A stretch of 9,618 bases of DNA from Pseudomonadota bacterium (lineage in GTDB: Bacteria > Desulfobacterota > Desulfobacteria > Desulfobacterales > RPRI01): positions 1 to 9,618 of the forward strand of contig JAHJRK010000163.1 in assembly GCA_018830925.1 (NCBI GenBank), read 5' to 3'. Both the position numbers and the translations under genes were made by a program. Of the stretch, positions 1 to 6,356 are shown in pieces. The notes under the pieces are model-generated. The model worked only from the letters and a program-made list of their open reading frames with translations, did no database searches and had not been told where the DNA came from. Position 1 is the first letter of the stretch. Every line of letters starts with the position of its first letter.

Positions 1-14
1 AAAGCAACTCGGAA

Positions 15-1130
15 TTAGAAATCTGGTGTCAGTACAATCCGTTTAAGGGGAGGCGTTTTATGGGCCTCCGCAAATGTTTCCGCTATGGAACTCATGGGCC
101 GTGTTTCCACAAACGATTCAATATTGATCTTGTGATTTACGACCATATCCAGAACAATAGGATAATATTCAGGCAAACATCCCCAGGTTCCAATGATTTC
201 GGCATCAAATGCCATCAACCGGCTGATGGAATATTCGATTTTCGCCATCCCGAATCCTACAATAATAAGTTTGCCAATAAAACTCAGCAGTTCCAGCCCA
301 ATTTCCTGTCCGGGTTTGACGCCTGTCACTTCAAATATTTTCCATCCAATACTCGGCAGACCATTACTTTTGCAGATGCCTTTGAATTCACCGGATACTG
401 TTCTTGCATCCTTACCCTTTGAATTGATGACAAAATCAGCACCAAACCGGAGAGACCTGTCGAGCTTCTCCTGGTCTATGTCAATACCAATGACGGTTCT
501 GGCACACAGTGCTTTGGCAATCTGTCCCATGTATTGACCAACGCCTCCACCGATACCGATGATGATGACGTTGTCCCCTGGTCTCAAATCAGCCCGTCTG
601 GCCGCCTGATACGGGGTGGTGGCCGCATCGGCGACAACGGCAAGGTGAGAAAGCGGGATGTCGCCCCGTTTCGTCACTTCACAAAGATCAACGCCTGGTA
701 CGGGTATGTGGCTGGAAAAGCCTCCGTACAAACCGAGACTGTTGCCTGGCATTTTCTGGGCAAGGCACCTGTTGCCTCTGCCTGTTTTACACAAGAGGCA
801 TTGCCGGCACGGCATGACGGCTGGAATAAGGACCTCTTTACCCATCCAGTTCTTATCATTTTTATCACAAGCAACAACGGTGCCTGAGATTTCATGACCT
901 AACGTAAGCGGCGGCTTTGAAACAGTTGGTACGCCATCATAAAAATACCCCAGGTCTGTATGGCACACCCCACACCCCGCGATTTCCACCAACACCTCTC
1001 CCGGCTTCAATTCCGGTACAGGAATTGCCGCTTTTTCAATCTTACCCGGTGTGACCTCTCCCGTTTCCTTGTTTCGAGAGGCTGGTTGAACCATCTGCCA
1101 AGTCATGATTTTATCAGGTATTGCTGACAT
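15..1130 (-). CDS. had: 6-hydroxycyclohex-1-ene-1-carbonyl-CoA dehydrogenase (zinc-dependent MDR)
   Basis: NAD-dependent oxidation of 6-hydroxycyclohex-1-ene-1-carbonyl-CoA to the 6-oxo compound, a cytoplasmic step of anaerobic benzoyl-CoA degradation between the dienoyl-CoA hydratase (Dch/BamR) and the ring-opening hydrolase (Oah/BamA). The 371-residue protein has a GroES-like N-terminal domain with catalytic-zinc residues C56 (in GVCHTD) and H79-E80 (in GHE), a structural-zinc set C108, C111, C114, C122, and a Rossmann domain with GIGGGVG at 192-198. D217 at the end of the second strand favours NAD over NADP. The N-terminal TWQMVQP stretch and overall length resemble the Had family as I know it. 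The start chosen is the ATG at 1130, 4-6 bases after a strong AAGGAGGAG (1143-1135 on the minus strand); an in-frame ATG at 1151 would add seven residues and lacks such a site. It is transcribed away from the SDR and transporter genes. The stop lies 14 bases from the window edge, so partner genes may lie just outside. A generic zinc alcohol dehydrogenase is the main alternative. Confidence 0.85.
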   Translation of the reverse strand: MSAIPDKIMTWQMVQPASRNKETGEVTPGKIEKAAIPVPELKPGEVLVEIAGCGVCHTDLGYFYDGVPTVSKPPLTLGHEISGTVVACDKNDKNWMGKEVLIPAVMPCRQCLLCKTGRGNRCLAQKMPGNSLGLYGGFSSHIPVPGVDLCEVTKRGDIPLSHLAVVADAATTPYQAARRADLRPGDNVIIIGIGGGVGQYMGQIAKALCARTVIGIDIDQEKLDRSLRFGADFVINSKGKDARTVSGEFKGICKSNGLPSIGWKIFEVTGVKPGQEIGLELLSFIGKLIIVGFGMAKIEYSISRLMAFDAEIIGTWGCLPEYYPIVLDMVVNHKINIESFVETRPMSSIAETFAEAHKTPPLKRIVLTPDF

Positions 1131-1158
1131 GTTACTCCTCCTTCTGATCAACGCTTCA

Positions 1159-1164
1159 ATTATA
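1159..1164 (-). promoter_or_regulatory. Candidate -10 box for had
   Basis: A perfect TATAAT on the minus strand would start a transcript near 1152, leaving about 22 untranslated bases that contain the had ribosome binding site. The sequence around it is AT-rich. The -35 at the right distance (CGTTCA, 1187-1182) is a poor match to TTGACA, so an activator-dependent promoter or a chance match are both possible. Confidence 0.3.
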
Positions 1165-1359
1165 ATAGTGAATCATATAGCTGAACGGAATCGATTTTTT
1201 ACTGACGCATCAGGTTTATGATACATGTTTATTTCAGGCTGCGAATTCACATTTTAGCCACAATGTAACTATATTTAGATATGCTTGTCAATAATATTAT
1301 GCCTCTTAATAATTGGTTTTTCGCTTCGCTTCGAAACCCCCGGAGGCGATGGCACGAAT

Positions 1360-1394
1360 TATTTTATTCTTGACTAAGCCGTTTGAATAAAATA
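1360..1394. promoter_or_regulatory. Perfect 10-bp inverted repeat, operator-like
   Basis: TATTTTATTC (1360-1369) and GAATAAAATA (1385-1394) are exact reverse complements separated by 15 bases. The spacer begins with TTGACT, a near-consensus -35, but no good -10 lies 16-18 bases further on. It sits about 160 bases upstream of the SDR start and 230 bases upstream of had. It could bind a dimeric regulator or form an RNA hairpin. There is no T-run after the right arm, so it is not a typical terminator on the plus strand. Confidence 0.35.
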
Positions 1395-1483
1395 GCCGTA
1401 CCACTTAAATGACAAGAATGGCTCCTGACTTAAATTTTAACGAATATGTTCCACTGAAAATTGTAAAGCTGATCGGTAAAAAG

Positions 1484-1517
1484 AGGTGTTATGCAAAGGC
1501 TTCGAGGCATAACTCCT
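1484..1517 (+). promoter_or_regulatory. Hairpin in the presumed 5' leader of the SDR gene
   Basis: AGGTGTTATGC (1484-1494) pairs with GCATAACTCCT (1507-1517) with one mismatch in 11 and a 12-base loop. It ends 26 bases before the SDR ribosome binding site (GGAGG, 1544-1548). A 16-codon ORF (ATG 1491 to TAA 1539-1541) starts inside the left arm, 4 bases after AGAGG. Whether this controls translation is unknown. Confidence 0.3.
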
Positions 1518-1553
1518 GAACCAGAAAACCTTTTGATATAATTGGAGGATAAA

Positions 1554-2303
1554 ATGCTTTTGGAAGGGAAAAACGCAATCGTAACCGGCGGATCACAGGG
1601 AATTGGGACCGCTGCATCTATAGAACTTGCCCGTGAAGGTGCAAATGTCTGTATCACTTACCGCAAACATGAAGCCGAAGCCCGGGAAGTTGTTGATGAA
1701 ATCTTAAAAATGGGTCGTAAAGCCATAGCCGTCCAGTGCGATACTTCGTCTTTTGCCGATGCCGAACGGGTAGTAAAAACAGCCCTTGATGAATTCGGGA
1801 AACTCGACATCCTTGTAAACAATGCCGGCATGAACTGGGACGGTGTGTCGTGGAAGATGACCGAGGAGCAGTGGGACCGGGTCATTGAGGTCAATCTGAA
1901 AGGATACTTTAATTTTACGCGTCATGTGGCGCCCCTCCTTAAGGAACAAAAGTCCGGAAAAATAATCAATATTACATCCATCAACGGGCTTCGCGGCAAG
2001 TTCGGTCAGACCAATTATTCTGCTTCCAAGGCAGGCATTATCGGATTCACCAAGGCTCTTGCAAAGGAGCTGGGCGCTTTTAACGTCAACGTGAATGCAG
2101 TAGCTCCCGGTTTGATAGAAACCGCCATGCTGCGGGACTCCGACTCGCGCGACAAGATTGTCGATATGGCTTTAAATGAAATCGTTTTAAAACGCGTGGG
2201 CCAGCCGGAAGATCTGGCGAATGTCGTCGTATTTCTGGCATCGGAAAAAGCGAGGCATATTACGGGAGAAGTCATAAAAGTAGACGGAGGCCAGTATATC
2301 TGA
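1554..2303 (+). CDS. SDR-family oxidoreductase, 3-oxoacyl-(ACP/CoA) reductase-like
   Basis: Classical short-chain dehydrogenase/reductase of 249 residues, the usual length for FabG-like enzymes, predicted cytoplasmic. The cofactor motif TGGSQGIG is at 11-18, NNAG at 89-92, and the catalytic set is N114, S142, Y155 and K159 (YSASK). The C-terminal GEVIKVDGGQYI matches the FabG-type ending. R37-K38 after the second strand suggest NADP(H). Start: ATG 1554 lies 5 bases after GGAGG (1544-1548); an in-frame TTG at 1542 overlaps that site and is unlikely. Next to had, a role in oxidising or reducing a beta-hydroxy/beta-oxo acyl-CoA from ring cleavage is plausible, but fatty-acid synthesis or another SDR reaction cannot be excluded, so no gene symbol is given. 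No clear intrinsic terminator follows. Confidence 0.88.
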   Translation: MLLEGKNAIVTGGSQGIGTAASIELAREGANVCITYRKHEAEAREVVDEILKMGRKAIAVQCDTSSFADAERVVKTALDEFGKLDILVNNAGMNWDGVSWKMTEEQWDRVIEVNLKGYFNFTRHVAPLLKEQKSGKIINITSINGLRGKFGQTNYSASKAGIIGFTKALAKELGAFNVNVNAVAPGLIETAMLRDSDSRDKIVDMALNEIVLKRVGQPEDLANVVVFLASEKARHITGEVIKVDGGQYI

Positions 2304-2653
2304 TCTCTTAGACCTTTGCTTAACACTCTGTTGAAGGCCGTGCATGGGCATGGGCTCATGCGCGCCGCCGGAATCTGAAAAAACACTTCATTTGGCGGCG
2401 GTCCGCCTGAGGCGGACCGCCATGAAATCCGTGCAGCCCCGGAGGAGTTATTTCCACGAAACTTAATATCCTCTACGCCTGTATAATCTTTGTCGATCAC
2501 CCGAGGGGCATTTATTATGTTTCCTTATAATAATATTTTGTTGATAATCTTTATATCCTGTGTTAACGAGCAACTTGAATTTGGCGTCTGATACGGAGTA
2601 GGTATTTAATTTTAAATCAATATGTTAAAGGGGTAAAAGCAAAGGAGGGCACA
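2304..2653. other. Intergenic region between the SDR and the SBP gene
   Basis: The first half is GC-rich, with repeated GCATGGG units (2342-2354) and a strong hairpin at 2387-2426. The second half is AT-rich and presumably carries the SBP promoter. I could not fix a convincing -35/-10 pair: TTGATA (2541) and TTGGCG (2581) have only weak -10 partners. No coding region is supported. It ends in the SBP ribosome binding site AGGAGGG (2643-2649). Confidence 0.45.
2387..2426. repeat. Very stable GC-rich hairpin (11-bp perfect stem)
   Basis: GGCGGTCCGCC (2397-2407) and GGCGGACCGCC (2411-2421) are perfect complements with a TGA loop. A lower stem TTCAT (2387-2391) with ATGAA (2422-2426) continues across a 5-base bulge on the left side. 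The inner arms are each nearly palindromic themselves. No T-run follows, so it is not a standard intrinsic terminator; it resembles REP-like intergenic palindromes and could stabilise the 3' end of the SDR transcript. Confidence 0.6.
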
Positions 2654-3826
2654 ATGCGAAAAGGAATTTTGTTGGTTTTATGTTGCCTGGTGGCTGGTCT
2701 TTTTCTGGTATCATGCGGGTCAGAGCCGCCAAAGACAATCAAGATCGGTTTTAATATTCCGATGACGGGCGATATTCCAAAGGTCGGCGAGGGTTCCAAA
2801 TTTTCTGCTGAAATGTTAAAAGAGCAGGTTAATGCAGCGGGCGGTGTCAAGATCGGCGAAAAAGCATATCCTCTCGAATTTATATATGTGGATAATGAAG
2901 CCAAGGCCGAATCAGCCACAGCAGTAGCCTTAAAGCTTATAAACCAGGACAAGGTTTTGGGAATTATCGGGCCGCAGTCTAGCAAACAGGCTATTCCTGC
3001 AGGTGAAATCTGTAACAATAACGGAACGCCCATGATTTCCCCCTGGTCAACAAACCCCAAGACAACTAAAGACCGTCCTTATGTTTTCAGATCCTGTTTT
3101 CTTGATCCTTTCCAGGGCCCTGTTGCCGCCAACTTTGCGACCGAAGAATTCAAGGCAACAAAAGCCGCGGTTCTTTATGATATAGCAAGCGATTATCCGA
3201 AGGGTCTTGCCGAATTCTTCAAAGAAGCTTTTGAAAAAGTTCATGGGCCGGGTTCGGTTGTGGCTTTCGAAACATTCACCACAAAAGACCGCGACTTTTC
3301 AGCCCAGCTTACAACAATAGTCAAATCCGGCGCAGATGTTCTTTTTGTTCCGCAATATTATGATGAAGTTCCCCTGATTGTAAAACAAGCACATGAACTC
3401 GGCTGGAAAAAACCCGTTATGGGAAGCGACAGCTGGGGATCGGCAGAACTCATGAATCTTTGCGGCGATGACTGCAAGGGGCTCTTTTTCAGCACCCATT
3501 ACGCTGCTGCCGGAGCACAGGGAGCCACAAAAGAATTTATCGACAAGTACAAGGAAAAATACGGATATGTGCCTGATGATGTCGGAGCCCTTACATGGGA
3601 TGCCACCCGTCTCATGATCCAGGCAGTGCAAAACGCCGGAGCTCTCACGGGTGATATCAAGAAAAACCGTAATGCGATTAAAGATCAGCTTGCCAAGATT
3701 AAGGATTTTGACGGTATAACGGGGAAGATGACATTTAATCCCGAAGGCGATCCGAGCAAGTGCGCAGTTGTTGTTAAGATCAGCAATGCGGGAGAATTCG
3801 AGTTTTATAAATCGATATGTCCGTGA
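2654..3826 (+). CDS. livJ: Branched-chain amino acid-type ABC transporter substrate-binding lipoprotein
   Basis: Extracytoplasmic receptor of a Liv/HAAT importer (Peripla_BP_6 / LivJ-like fold, 390 residues). The N-terminus has basic residues R2-K3, a hydrophobic stretch 5-19 and a lipobox LVSC with C21, so the mature protein should be lipid-anchored rather than freely periplasmic like E. coli LivJ; glycine at +2 is not the inner-membrane-retention aspartate. The mature start (IKIGFNIPMTGDIPKVG) and the segments GIIGPQSSKQAIPA and PMISPWSTNP are typical of the first lobe and ligand cleft. Start ATG 2654 follows AGGAGGG by 4 bases. It is first in the cluster but separated from the permease genes by about 450 bases with two terminator-like hairpins. 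The ligand could be leucine/isoleucine/valine, another amino acid or, given the neighbouring had, an aromatic or alicyclic acid; the sequence alone does not decide. Confidence 0.92.
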   Translation: MRKGILLVLCCLVAGLFLVSCGSEPPKTIKIGFNIPMTGDIPKVGEGSKFSAEMLKEQVNAAGGVKIGEKAYPLEFIYVDNEAKAESATAVALKLINQDKVLGIIGPQSSKQAIPAGEICNNNGTPMISPWSTNPKTTKDRPYVFRSCFLDPFQGPVAANFATEEFKATKAAVLYDIASDYPKGLAEFFKEAFEKVHGPGSVVAFETFTTKDRDFSAQLTTIVKSGADVLFVPQYYDEVPLIVKQAHELGWKKPVMGSDSWGSAELMNLCGDDCKGLFFSTHYAAAGAQGATKEFIDKYKEKYGYVPDDVGALTWDATRLMIQAVQNAGALTGDIKKNRNAIKDQLAKIKDFDGITGKMTFNPEGDPSKCAVVVKISNAGEFEFYKSICP

Positions 3827-3843
3827 TATATTTTGAGGTTTAG

Positions 3844-3902
3844 GGTTTCCGGTTTATAATTAAAGAACAGGGTGAAAAATTAAAAAGAACCGGAAACCTT
3901 TT
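3844..3902 (+). terminator. Probable terminator after the SBP gene
   Basis: GGTTTCCGGTT (3844-3854) is an exact reverse complement of AACCGGAAACC (3888-3898), followed by TTTT (3899-3902). The 33-base loop is long and the T-run short, so efficiency is uncertain. It begins 18 bases after the SBP stop codon. Confidence 0.5.
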
Positions 3903-3930
3903 ACCAGGCTATCTGGATTATATCCATATG

Positions 3931-4158
3931 ATTTGAGGATTCCCCGCAGCAAGCTACGGGGAATCTTCGACCGTATGGACTTTTTATCTGTTTTTATTTC
4001 GCTCGCTCACTCCGCTGCAAGTCCGCCCGCCATACTGATTGGCGGGACCTTAGGCGGGGTTAGCGCTCGCTGTTTCGGTTCAAAATGATAATTTAAACCG
4101 GTTTGTTTTAAAAAGGCGGGATTGTAAAACCCGCCTTTTTAATTAGGAGCCGTTACGA
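3931..4158 (-). repeat. Dispersed intergenic repeat, copy A (expanded)
   Basis: Read on the minus strand, this stretch contains, in order, the same blocks as 9038-9187. TCGTAACGGCTCCT (4158-4145) matches exactly. TTGAACCGAAACAGCGAGCG (4083-4064) matches 19/20. GCGAGCGAAATAAAAACAG (4006-3988) matches 18/19. TACGGTC (3975-3969) is exact. A final GATT...TTGC.GCGGGGA...TCAAAT block (about 3965-3931) is recognisably similar. This copy is about 80 bases longer: extra sequence lies between the first and second blocks (including an intrinsic terminator) and between the second and third. It contains a hairpin, CCCGCCA/TGGCGGG (4026-4032/4040-4046), and a 9-bp stem GATTCCCCG/CGGGGAATC (3938-3946/3957-3965) extendable to about 14 bp with wobble pairs. 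No coding capacity was seen. Confidence 0.7.
4110..4140. terminator. Intrinsic terminator, likely bidirectional
   Basis: AAAAAGGCGGG (4110-4120) pairs perfectly with CCCGCCTTTTT (4130-4140) around a 9-base loop, giving a 6-bp GC core with an A-run on one side and a T-run on the other. This works as a rho-independent terminator on the plus strand and, by symmetry, on the minus strand. It stands between the SBP gene and the first permease gene. Confidence 0.8.
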
Positions 4159-4196
4159 AATAACCGTTATATTTCTGACCCTTTCGATACGGCTCC
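4146..4196. repeat. Imperfect 15-bp inverted repeat upstream of livH
   Basis: GGAGCCGTTACGAAA (4146-4160) and TTTCGATACGGCTCC (4182-4196) are reverse complements at 13 of 15 positions with 21 bases between. The left arm overlaps the outer block of repeat copy A, so this may be a terminal inverted repeat of a small element or a hairpin in the livH leader. Confidence 0.55.
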
Positions 4197-4282
4197 ATAT
4201 GCCTGGCACGGCATTTCACTATCATAAGTTATTTTTGAACGACGGCTTAATTACTTCGGGGGCATATAAATTGACACTCGAA

Positions 4283-5203
4283 ATGTTTTTCCAGAATTTT
4301 TTAAATGCGCTTCAATGGGGAAGCTTTTATGCTTTGATAGCCCTTGGGTATACCCTTGTTTATGGTGTACTTCTCTTAATAAATTTTGCCCATGGAGATA
4401 TATTCATGGTCGGAGCTTATATCGGCTTTTTTATTGCTTCTTTTTTCCTGGGTTCATACGCATTTCATCTTCCCTTTGCTTTATCCGGCAACGTCATCTT
4501 TGTGTTTACCGTAATCATTACAATGGTGCTTACAGCCGGTGTCGGGGTTACCATCGAGAGGGTGGCATACAGACCTTTGAGAAAAAAAGGGGCGGGGCGC
4601 CTTTATGTTGTTATCACCGCTCTTATGTGCGGGCTTGTTCTTGAGAACGGGAATCTGGCTCTTCTGGGGGCAAGCAGAAAAAGTTTTCCGGATTTGATAG
4701 AAAAAAGCATTTATACAATCGGCGGTGTTACATTTACAAACATCAAGATACTCGTGATAGTTACGACAATACTGGTTTTTCTTTTTCTCGAGGCTATTGT
4801 CCGTAAAACGAAAATCGGAATGGCTATGCGCGCAATCTCTTATGACCGCGTAGCTGTTCTGCTGATGGGAATTCCGCTTGATATTGTAATAGTCTTTACA
4901 TTTATTCTGGGCTCTTCCCTGGCAGCCCTTGCCGGTATTCTTTTTGTTACCGCATATCCTGTTCTTGAACCCTACATGGGAGCCATGGTCGGATGGAAAG
5001 CTTTTATTGCCGCTGTAGTCGGAGGTATAGGCGAAATACGCGGGGCGTTTGTTGGCGGTTTTATTCTGGGTTTTATTGAGATTTATGTTGCGGCTGTATT
5101 TCCCTCAACATTGCGGGATCTTATAGCCTTTGCCATACTCCTTTTACTGCTTAGCCTGAAGCCGACGGGGATCTTCGGGATAGCCAGGGCGCAAAAGATC
5201 TGA
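4283..5203 (+). CDS. livH: Branched-chain amino acid-type ABC transporter permease (LivH)
   Basis: Inner-membrane permease forming the translocation pore with LivM. The 306-residue protein is strongly hydrophobic with about eight membrane segments. LivH family stretches are visible near the N-terminus (GSFYALIALGYTLVYG, then INFAHGDIFMVGAY), in the cytoplasmic loop that contacts the ATPase (KTKIGMAMRAISYDRVAVLLMGI) and near the C-terminus (VVGGIGEIRGAFVGG). Start: ATG 4283 gives the normal LivH N-terminus but lacks a clear ribosome binding site. TTG 4271, 8 bases after a GGGGG run (4258-4262), is possible. ATG 4199 would add 28 polar residues beside an inverted repeat with no ribosome binding site, and is disfavoured. 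It opens the permease/ATPase block, 106 bases ahead of livM. Because a terminator lies upstream, it probably has its own promoter or depends on readthrough. Confidence 0.9.
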   Translation: MFFQNFLNALQWGSFYALIALGYTLVYGVLLLINFAHGDIFMVGAYIGFFIASFFLGSYAFHLPFALSGNVIFVFTVIITMVLTAGVGVTIERVAYRPLRKKGAGRLYVVITALMCGLVLENGNLALLGASRKSFPDLIEKSIYTIGGVTFTNIKILVIVTTILVFLFLEAIVRKTKIGMAMRAISYDRVAVLLMGIPLDIVIVFTFILGSSLAALAGILFVTAYPVLEPYMGAMVGWKAFIAAVVGGIGEIRGAFVGGFILGFIEIYVAAVFPSTLRDLIAFAILLLLLSLKPTGIFGIARAQKI

Positions 5204-5309
5204 TTAGTAATCGGGGGACGTTTTATCTGTATCGTTGTTAATGGATCATTTCCTAATCAGTTGGTGATCCAGGACCCCTTTCTCCAGTCTTATAGGGAGA
5301 AGAATCTTA

Positions 5310-6350
5310 TTGATAAAAGATCGGTTTTATATGAAGCGTTATTTACCATTTATTTTATACGGCATACTCTGTTTTGTTGTCATAGCCGGTGCCCGCAGTG
5401 GCTTGATAGATACCTATCAGCAGCTTATCATCATGTTCATAGGCATCAATATAATTCTTTGCAGCTCACTTAACCTGATAAACGGATACATGGGCGAATT
5501 CTCCTGCGGGCATGCCGGATTCATGGCTGTAGGGGCGTACGTCACGTCCATTTTGAATGTCTGGCTTTTTACATCCAGCCAGATTTTCGGCGAGCCTGTT
5601 CTTTCACCTGTTGCGGCAGTATTTCTCTTTCCGGTAACTCTGATTGTCGGAGGGATAGCGGCTGCTCTTGCAGGGCTGCTGGTTGCAATTCCTTCAGTCA
5701 GGACAAGAGGTGATTATCTTGCCATAATTACGCTTGCAGTCAACTATATCGTCAAAAGCTCTATAGAGAATATTCAGGTGATAGGAGGAGCAAGAGGCTT
5801 TATGGGTATGGGCAAAGTTGTTGATTCCATGACCGGTGTCTTGAACCTGCCCTGGGTCATGATCTGGATTTTTGCTTTTACCGCTTTTTGCATATGGGTT
5901 CTCAATCACTTTGTCAATTCAACTTACGGGAAGGGGATAATCGCGATAAGAGATGATGAAATCGCAGCTGAGATAATGAGCGTTGACACGAACCGCATGA
6001 AAATAGTCGCTTTTACGCTCTCTTCAGGCATGGCGGGGGTTGCGGGGGGGCTTTTCGCCCATGTACTGGGCTATATCAATCCAGGGTCTTTCACCATAAT
6101 GAAATCAACCGAGATAATGGTCATGGTATATCTCGGTGGGATGGGTTCATTAAGCGGTTCTGTCTTAAGCGCAGTAAGCTTTACCCTGCTTATGGAAATT
6201 CTTCGCCCCCTGCAGGTATATAAGTGGGTTTTAATTCCGCTCCTTCTTATTATACTCATGCTTTTCCGTCCCGAAGGGATTATGGGAAACAGAGAACTTA
6301 CGGATGTTTTTCCGAAGCTACGCAGGTTTTTCCCTTCAAAGGAGCTTTAA
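5310..6350 (+). CDS. livM: Branched-chain amino acid-type ABC transporter permease (LivM)
   Basis: Second inner-membrane permease of the importer, 346 residues, hydrophobic with about eight to ten membrane segments. Family stretches are the N-terminal NLINGYMGEFSCGHAGFMAVGAY, the loop STYGKGIIAIRDDEIAAEIMSVD that meets the ATPases, and the C-terminal VYLGGMGSLSGSVLSA followed by a RPEGIMG tail. Start: TTG 5310 follows GGGAG (5295-5299) by 10 bases and is preferred. ATG 5331 (MKRYLPF, 339 residues) lacks a recognisable ribosome binding site but cannot be excluded. The upstream gap of 106 bases holds no gene; it has a modest inverted repeat GGATCA/TGATCC (5243-5248/5265-5270). The livG ribosome binding site (AAAGGAG, 6338-6344) lies inside its last codons, implying co-transcription and probable coupling. 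Confidence 0.9.
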   Translation: MIKDRFYMKRYLPFILYGILCFVVIAGARSGLIDTYQQLIIMFIGINIILCSSLNLINGYMGEFSCGHAGFMAVGAYVTSILNVWLFTSSQIFGEPVLSPVAAVFLFPVTLIVGGIAAALAGLLVAIPSVRTRGDYLAIITLAVNYIVKSSIENIQVIGGARGFMGMGKVVDSMTGVLNLPWVMIWIFAFTAFCIWVLNHFVNSTYGKGIIAIRDDEIAAEIMSVDTNRMKIVAFTLSSGMAGVAGGLFAHVLGYINPGSFTIMKSTEIMVMVYLGGMGSLSGSVLSAVSFTLLMEILRPLQVYKWVLIPLLLIILMLFRPEGIMGNRELTDVFPKLRRFFPSKEL

Positions 6351-6356
6351 TCAAAG

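Larger units (their letters stand above)
1131..1553. other. Divergent intergenic region between had and the SDR gene
   Basis: About 420 AT-rich bases separate two divergently transcribed genes, and no substantial coding region was found. It holds the had ribosome binding site and candidate -10, a perfect 10-bp inverted repeat (1360-1394), and a hairpin with an overlapping 16-codon ORF next to the SDR start. A weak plus-strand promoter candidate is TTGTCA (1285-1290), 17 bases, AATAAT (1308-1313). The size and symmetry elements suit a shared control region, which is inference. Confidence 0.5.

Noticed and set aside
60..897. Several plus-strand open frames of 79-120 codons opposite had
   Set aside because: They are antisense to a full-length, motif-complete dehydrogenase, lack good ribosome binding sites and have no recognisable domains.
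1311..1360. Possible third copy of the dispersed repeat (GTTTTTCGCTTCGCTTCG)
   Set aside because: It resembles the GTTTTTATTTCGCTCGC block only loosely and none of the other blocks follow in order.
1349..1366. Possible sigma-54 promoter (TGGCACG at about 1350)
   Set aside because: The -24 half fits but the required GC of the -12 element is absent at the right spacing (TT is there instead).
1537..1542. TATAAT just before the SDR ribosome binding site
   Set aside because: A transcript from here would start within or after the ribosome binding site, and there is no -35 at 16-18 bases upstream.
2374..2393. CTGAAAAAA...CATT similarity to copy B near 9050-9068
   Set aside because: The match is mostly an A-run and the neighbouring blocks are missing.
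2015..2500. 161-codon minus-strand frame over the SDR end and the following gap
   Set aside because: Low-complexity serine/proline/arginine-rich translation, no family features, and it runs through the GC-rich hairpin; it is a shadow of the SDR frame.
4271..4299. TTGACA as a promoter -35 for livH
   Set aside because: The sequence 17 bases on (GAATTT) is a poor -10 and lies beyond the probable start codon.
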